From contig NZ_JACLAW010000002.1 in the NCBI RefSeq assembly GCF_014230315.1, positions 124,001 to 188,000 of the forward strand: a stretch of DNA of 64,000 bases. The letters run 5' to 3'. A program made the position numbers and the translations under genes. Source of the stretch: Novosphingobium flavum. Lineage in GTDB: Bacteria; Pseudomonadota; Alphaproteobacteria; Sphingomonadales; Sphingomonadaceae. The notes beneath the pieces are model-generated. The model did no database searches. It worked only from the letters and a program-made list of their open reading frames with translations, and was not told the origin of the DNA. Position 1 is the stretch's first letter. The number at the start of each line of letters is the position of its first letter. Positions 60,935 through 64,000 of the stretch are shown piece by piece.

Positions 60935-62176
60935 CTAGGGCGCCAGGTCGCGCAGCAGGGCAGCTATATTGTCGCGGTAGCGGGCGAAGGTGTAGTTCTG
61001 CGCTTCCTGCTGGGCGTGGGCGCGCCAGCCATCGACCCGCGCCCGGTCTTCGATCGCGGTCATCATCGCGGCATATACGCTCTCGGTGTCGATGCGGTCG
61101 AGCATGATCCCGGTCTCGGGCGTCACGGCTTCGGCGCAATTGCGCGACTGGATCAGGGCGTTGCCCGAGGCGAGGGCCTCGTAGAGCGTAATGCCCGCTC
61201 CTTCGAAATAGCTCGGCAGGAGGAAAACGTGGTGCTCGGCCATGATCCGCGGCACGTCGGCGCGGGCCACGGTGGGAATATAGGTTATCCGGTCGGCATA
61301 AGGCGCGAAAGCGGCAGGCGGCACCTTGAGGCTGCCGACGATAGTCAATTCTGCCGCGGACCGGGGAATGCGCGCGATCGCTTCCAGCACGTGGTGAATC
61401 CCCTTGCGCGGAATGACGAGGCCCAGGAACAGGAACTTGACGGGGCCGTCCGCCGGGATCGGTTGCGGGGCCGGCTGGTTGGCGAACAGTGCCTCGTCGA
61501 AGCAGTAGTTGAGAACCTGGGTCCGCGCCGCGATGGCAGGGTCGCCGGTCGCCTCGGCAATGGTCCGGGCCGCGAAGGGGCTGCCGACGAGAATACGATC
61601 GGCCAGCAGATATTCGCGGTGATCACGCGCGATATGGCTTTCCGGCTCGGCCCGCTCGGTCGGCAGGAACCACTCGCCGTAGCGTGCCGCCACCTCCTGC
61701 ATCATCGCGTTGTAGACGCGGAAATCGCCGTTGGTGCGATCGAGGATGCAGGTCCGGCCGAGCTGGCGAGCGAGAGCAAAGGACGTCTCGGAACTGCTGT
61801 TGAAGCCCCAGAGGGCAAAGGGTTCGTTCGAGCGCAGGTCACGCGCGATGCCCGAAACGAATCGATCGTTGCCGAACCGGTCGATCCGGCGGGCCAACTC
61901 ACGCCAGCCGGCGCGCGCGGCGATCCGCTCGACCCATTCGGTCAGGCCGAAGGTGCGCACCAGGGCCGGATCGAGCGACGGATGGCTGAAACGGCGGAAT
62001 TCCCGCCCCAGCCGGGCGCCGAGCGATCCCGGCAGGACCCGTTCCAACTTGTAGGGCCAGCGATCGGGCTGGTAGAAGATCGAGGTGGCATACCATTGCA
62101 GCAGGTCGAGTTGCTGCAGCGCGAGCGCGGTTTGCCAGCTGTGCTGGGTCCCGGGATGGAAGACCGCGACTTTCAT
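60935..62176 (-). CDS. Glycosyltransferase family 4
   Basis: 413 aa. Distinctive N-terminus MKVAVFHPGTQHSWQTALAL with DLLQWYATSIFYQPDRWPYK, then VKFLFLGLVIPRKGIHHVLE and VFLLPSYFEGAGITLYEALA (Glu of the nucleotide-sugar site). It converges with the aldo/keto reductase gene, with a 4-bp gap. The promoter should lie in 62177-62399. Specificity unknown. Confidence 0.87.
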   Translation of the reverse strand: MKVAVFHPGTQHSWQTALALQQLDLLQWYATSIFYQPDRWPYKLERVLPGSLGARLGREFRRFSHPSLDPALVRTFGLTEWVERIAARAGWRELARRIDRFGNDRFVSGIARDLRSNEPFALWGFNSSSETSFALARQLGRTCILDRTNGDFRVYNAMMQEVAARYGEWFLPTERAEPESHIARDHREYLLADRILVGSPFAARTIAEATGDPAIAARTQVLNYCFDEALFANQPAPQPIPADGPVKFLFLGLVIPRKGIHHVLEAIARIPRSAAELTIVGSLKVPPAAFAPYADRITYIPTVARADVPRIMAEHHVFLLPSYFEGAGITLYEALASGNALIQSRNCAEAVTPETGIMLDRIDTESVYAAMMTAIEDRARVDGWRAHAQQEAQNYTFARYRDNIAALLRDLAP

Positions 62177-62399
62177 CGCATCGGCTCCGGGCCGCGCTCC
62201 ATGGGAATAGCAGGCAAGCAGGGATCCTGACTGGCAGGGCAGGCCGAAATGGCGTTGCCGGCAGTGGTCTTCGGCGAGGACGGGCCATAATGCAAGTCGC
62301 CCGTCGGTCGTTCATTGGCCAATATGGCTACGCTCTTTCCTACATATCACCGGATAGGTTATCTAAAGATAGTCCGAGTGGTTAGAAAGGAAAGTTTTC

Positions 62400-62828
62400 A
62401 TGCCAACGTCCCCATTGAAGACGCCGGCCGGCTATGTGCCGCAAATGGCGATCGCCATCGCCAATTCGAGCGGCGATGCCGAACTGGTCAACGCCGGCAA
62501 CCCGATGCCGATCCAGGAACAGCCGTTCGCCGCCGCGCCGGCCCTGACCGGAACGCTGTCCGCCTCCGGCCAGGCCGGCCCCTTCGCGCCGCGCGCGGGC
62601 CGGGCCGTGATCCTGACCCTGAGCGGCACCTGGACCGGTACGGCCCGCCTGCTGCGCTCGGTCGACGGCGGGACAACCAAGCTGCCGCTGACCGCCATGG
62701 GCAAGCCTTATGGGAGCTTCACGGCCAACGTCTGCGAACCGGTGTGGGAAGAGAGCGAGGCCGCTGCCCTGCTCTACCTCGATGTCTCGCTCGCTTCGGG
62801 CGCTCTTGCCTACCGCATGGGACAATAA
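62400..62828 (+). CDS. Hypothetical protein, phage-tail-component-like
   Basis: 142 aa from ATG 62400 with GGAAAG upstream. MPTSPLKTPAGYVPQMAIAI and NSSGDAELVNAGNPMPIQEQ resemble short beta-rich modules found beside tail-fibre genes. The middle part (GTLSASGQAGPFAPRAGRAV, WTGTARLLRSVDGGTTKLPL) is also beta-rich. No signal peptide or TM. It is followed 3 bp later by the tailspike-like gene. I cannot assign a function; it may chaperone or cap the beta-helix protein. Confidence 0.6.
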   Translation: MPTSPLKTPAGYVPQMAIAIANSSGDAELVNAGNPMPIQEQPFAAAPALTGTLSASGQAGPFAPRAGRAVILTLSGTWTGTARLLRSVDGGTTKLPLTAMGKPYGSFTANVCEPVWEESEAAALLYLDVSLASGALAYRMGQ

Positions 62829-62831
62829 GCC

Positions 62832-64000
62832 ATGGCGATCGACTTCATCGCCCGCGCGGCCGCCGCCTCGGCCCAGGCAGCGGCGGACGCCGCCACTGCC
62901 GGTCCGGCCAGCCCGGTCGGCCTGTTCACCGACCTTCCGCTTGTTCCCGTCGATGCCGCGGTCAGGACGATCGTCACCAGCGGCTATGCCGTGGCGGGCG
63001 CAGGCGCCGGGATCTACGTCAGTGACGGCCTGGCCACGGCGGCCCTGGCCGCGGCGCACCCGCTGTTCTGCAGGGCAAGTTCCAATGGCCGCCATTTCCG
63101 CCTGCTGCCCGACGACAACGGCCTGATCCCGGTCGCGTGCGGCGGTGCCAACGGGCAGGAAACGGCCATTACCGATACATCGCCCGATGCGCGCCCCGCG
63201 ATCCAGGCGGCGGAATATTACCGCCATGCGATCGGGGCCAAGGGGGTGCGGCTCGATGCCCGCAACTATGCGATCCGGCGGGTGCCGCGCACTGACCTGA
63301 CCTCATGGGATGTGCGATTCATCGACTATGAGGGCGTCCCGATTGTCGTCCTCTCGTCCAGCGTGTTCAAGTCCACCCACCCCGAAGGCTCGCTGCTGCT
63401 GCGCCGCAAGGCCGACGGCACGACCTACACGATGAGCGACTACCAGACCCTCACCGTCGACGGCATCGGCGCGGTCATCTGGCGGGGCGGCATGTTCTTC
63501 GTCGAGGGGCACGGCCAGGCCGGCGACCCTGATCCGGGCGCCTCGGTCGGCAGCTTCACCCTCGAAGACGTGCAGCTCGACGGCGGGCTTCGCCTGGCCC
63601 GCGACGGTCTGATCTTCGAGGTGATGGACAAGGGAATCTGGCAATCGAACGACCGCTACTGCGGCCACCTCACGCTCAAGGGCAAGTCCGCGATCATCGG
63701 CTTCACCTCGGAGTTGATCTATACCGCAGGCATTTCCCCGTCGATCGCGGACCGGGTGCTGGCGATCGGCCCCGAGGTTGTGCTGGGCGAGACGGGCGGA
63801 TCGTGCATCAACGCCAACGGCCAGACGACGCAGATCGCGCGGTGCCTCTGCTACAACGCCTACATCGGCATCGAGGGCTGGACCGGCCATGCCGGCGGTT
63901 ACCTCAAGGCGCATTTTCGCGACATCACGCATGATAGTTCGATCCAGGGCGGCATCTATGCCCTGCCCCCGGCGAACTACTACGAGCCGACGGCGCCGGT
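62832..64000 (+). CDS. Tailspike/pectate-lyase-like beta-helix protein (3' end outside window)
   Basis: An open frame from ATG 62832 to the window edge, 389 codons visible. An Ala-rich N-terminal helix (ARAAAASAQAAADAATAGPA) is followed by a small domain and then a tailspike-type beta-helix beginning RPAIQAAEYYRHAIGAKGVR, with repeated turns (VRFIDYEGVPIVVLSSSVF, GSLLLRRKADGTTYTMSDYQ, GSFTLEDVQLDGGLRLARDG). The layout fits phage tailspikes and polysaccharide depolymerases. Next to glycan genes it could be a host polysaccharide-modifying protein. No catalytic residues can be assigned from this fragment. Confidence 0.65.
   Translation, partial: MAIDFIARAAAASAQAAADAATAGPASPVGLFTDLPLVPVDAAVRTIVTSGYAVAGAGAGIYVSDGLATAALAAAHPLFCRASSNGRHFRLLPDDNGLIPVACGGANGQETAITDTSPDARPAIQAAEYYRHAIGAKGVRLDARNYAIRRVPRTDLTSWDVRFIDYEGVPIVVLSSSVFKSTHPEGSLLLRRKADGTTYTMSDYQTLTVDGIGAVIWRGGMFFVEGHGQAGDPDPGASVGSFTLEDVQLDGGLRLARDGLIFEVMDKGIWQSNDRYCGHLTLKGKSAIIGFTSELIYTAGISPSIADRVLAIGPEVVLGETGGSCINANGQTTQIARCLCYNAYIGIEGWTGHAGGYLKAHFRDITHDSSIQGGIYALPPANYYEPTAP

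Overview
The window looks like a chromosomal segment of a GC-rich alphaproteobacterium in the Sphingomonadales (Novosphingobium/Sphingobium-like). This is inferred from gene content and order: a split cobalamin-dependent methionine synthase behind an ArsR-methyltransferase regulator, exosortase-A-associated polysaccharide genes, an intracellular PHA depolymerase, an RNase D-lptC pair, a probable EcfG-type promoter and sphingomonad-type intergenic palindromes. I recognised no tRNA, rRNA, CRISPR array or transposase. Most start codons were chosen by family comparison and ribosome-binding context.

1-21 kb is mostly housekeeping. It opens with a methionine block (ArsR-methyltransferase regulator, metF, metH split into two genes) whose first gene lies directly behind a palindrome-embedded promoter. 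Then come a NYN/LOTUS protein, recQ, a TerC-family membrane protein, a DUF465 protein, a secreted beta-helix protein, small membrane proteins, a RibA with a degenerate RibB-like N-terminus, xthA, a LolA-like protein, rpmG, ppk2, a lipoprotein, a GlsB/YeaQ-type stress protein, uppP, an M13 peptidase and an ABC exporter.

22-40 kb holds phaZ, a divergent pair of exosortase-A-associated genes (O-glycosylation ligase and glycosyltransferase) with a previously untracked 50-residue membrane ORF coupled to the ligase, a Pro/Ala/Glu-rich membrane protein, gltB-gltD, a PhyH-type oxygenase, two FAD oxidoreductases, ung, an RNase D-like exonuclease and lptC.

40-64 kb is a surface-polysaccharide region. 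Its striking feature is that lptC (39.4-40.0 kb) and lptA (53.1-53.7 kb), normally adjacent, are separated by about 13 kb. That interval contains an FkbM methyltransferase, a ten-gene minus-strand operon (C-methyltransferase, epimerase, glycosyltransferases, acetyltransferase, ABC flippase/exporter, and rfbC-rfbB-rfbD-rfbA for dTDP-L-rhamnose) and a GT2 gene paralogous to one in the operon. After lptA come a PF14907-like nucleotidyltransferase, GDP-L-fucose synthase, two GT4 enzymes, a GMC oxidoreductase and an aldo/keto reductase in a tightly overlapping chain, then a convergent GT4. The window ends in two genes resembling phage tail or tailspike components. Together these genes would make, modify, flip and export a deoxyhexose-containing (rhamnose, probably fucose or a C-methylated sugar) surface glycan. 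No lptB, gmd, xrtA, polymerase or initiating transferase was seen.
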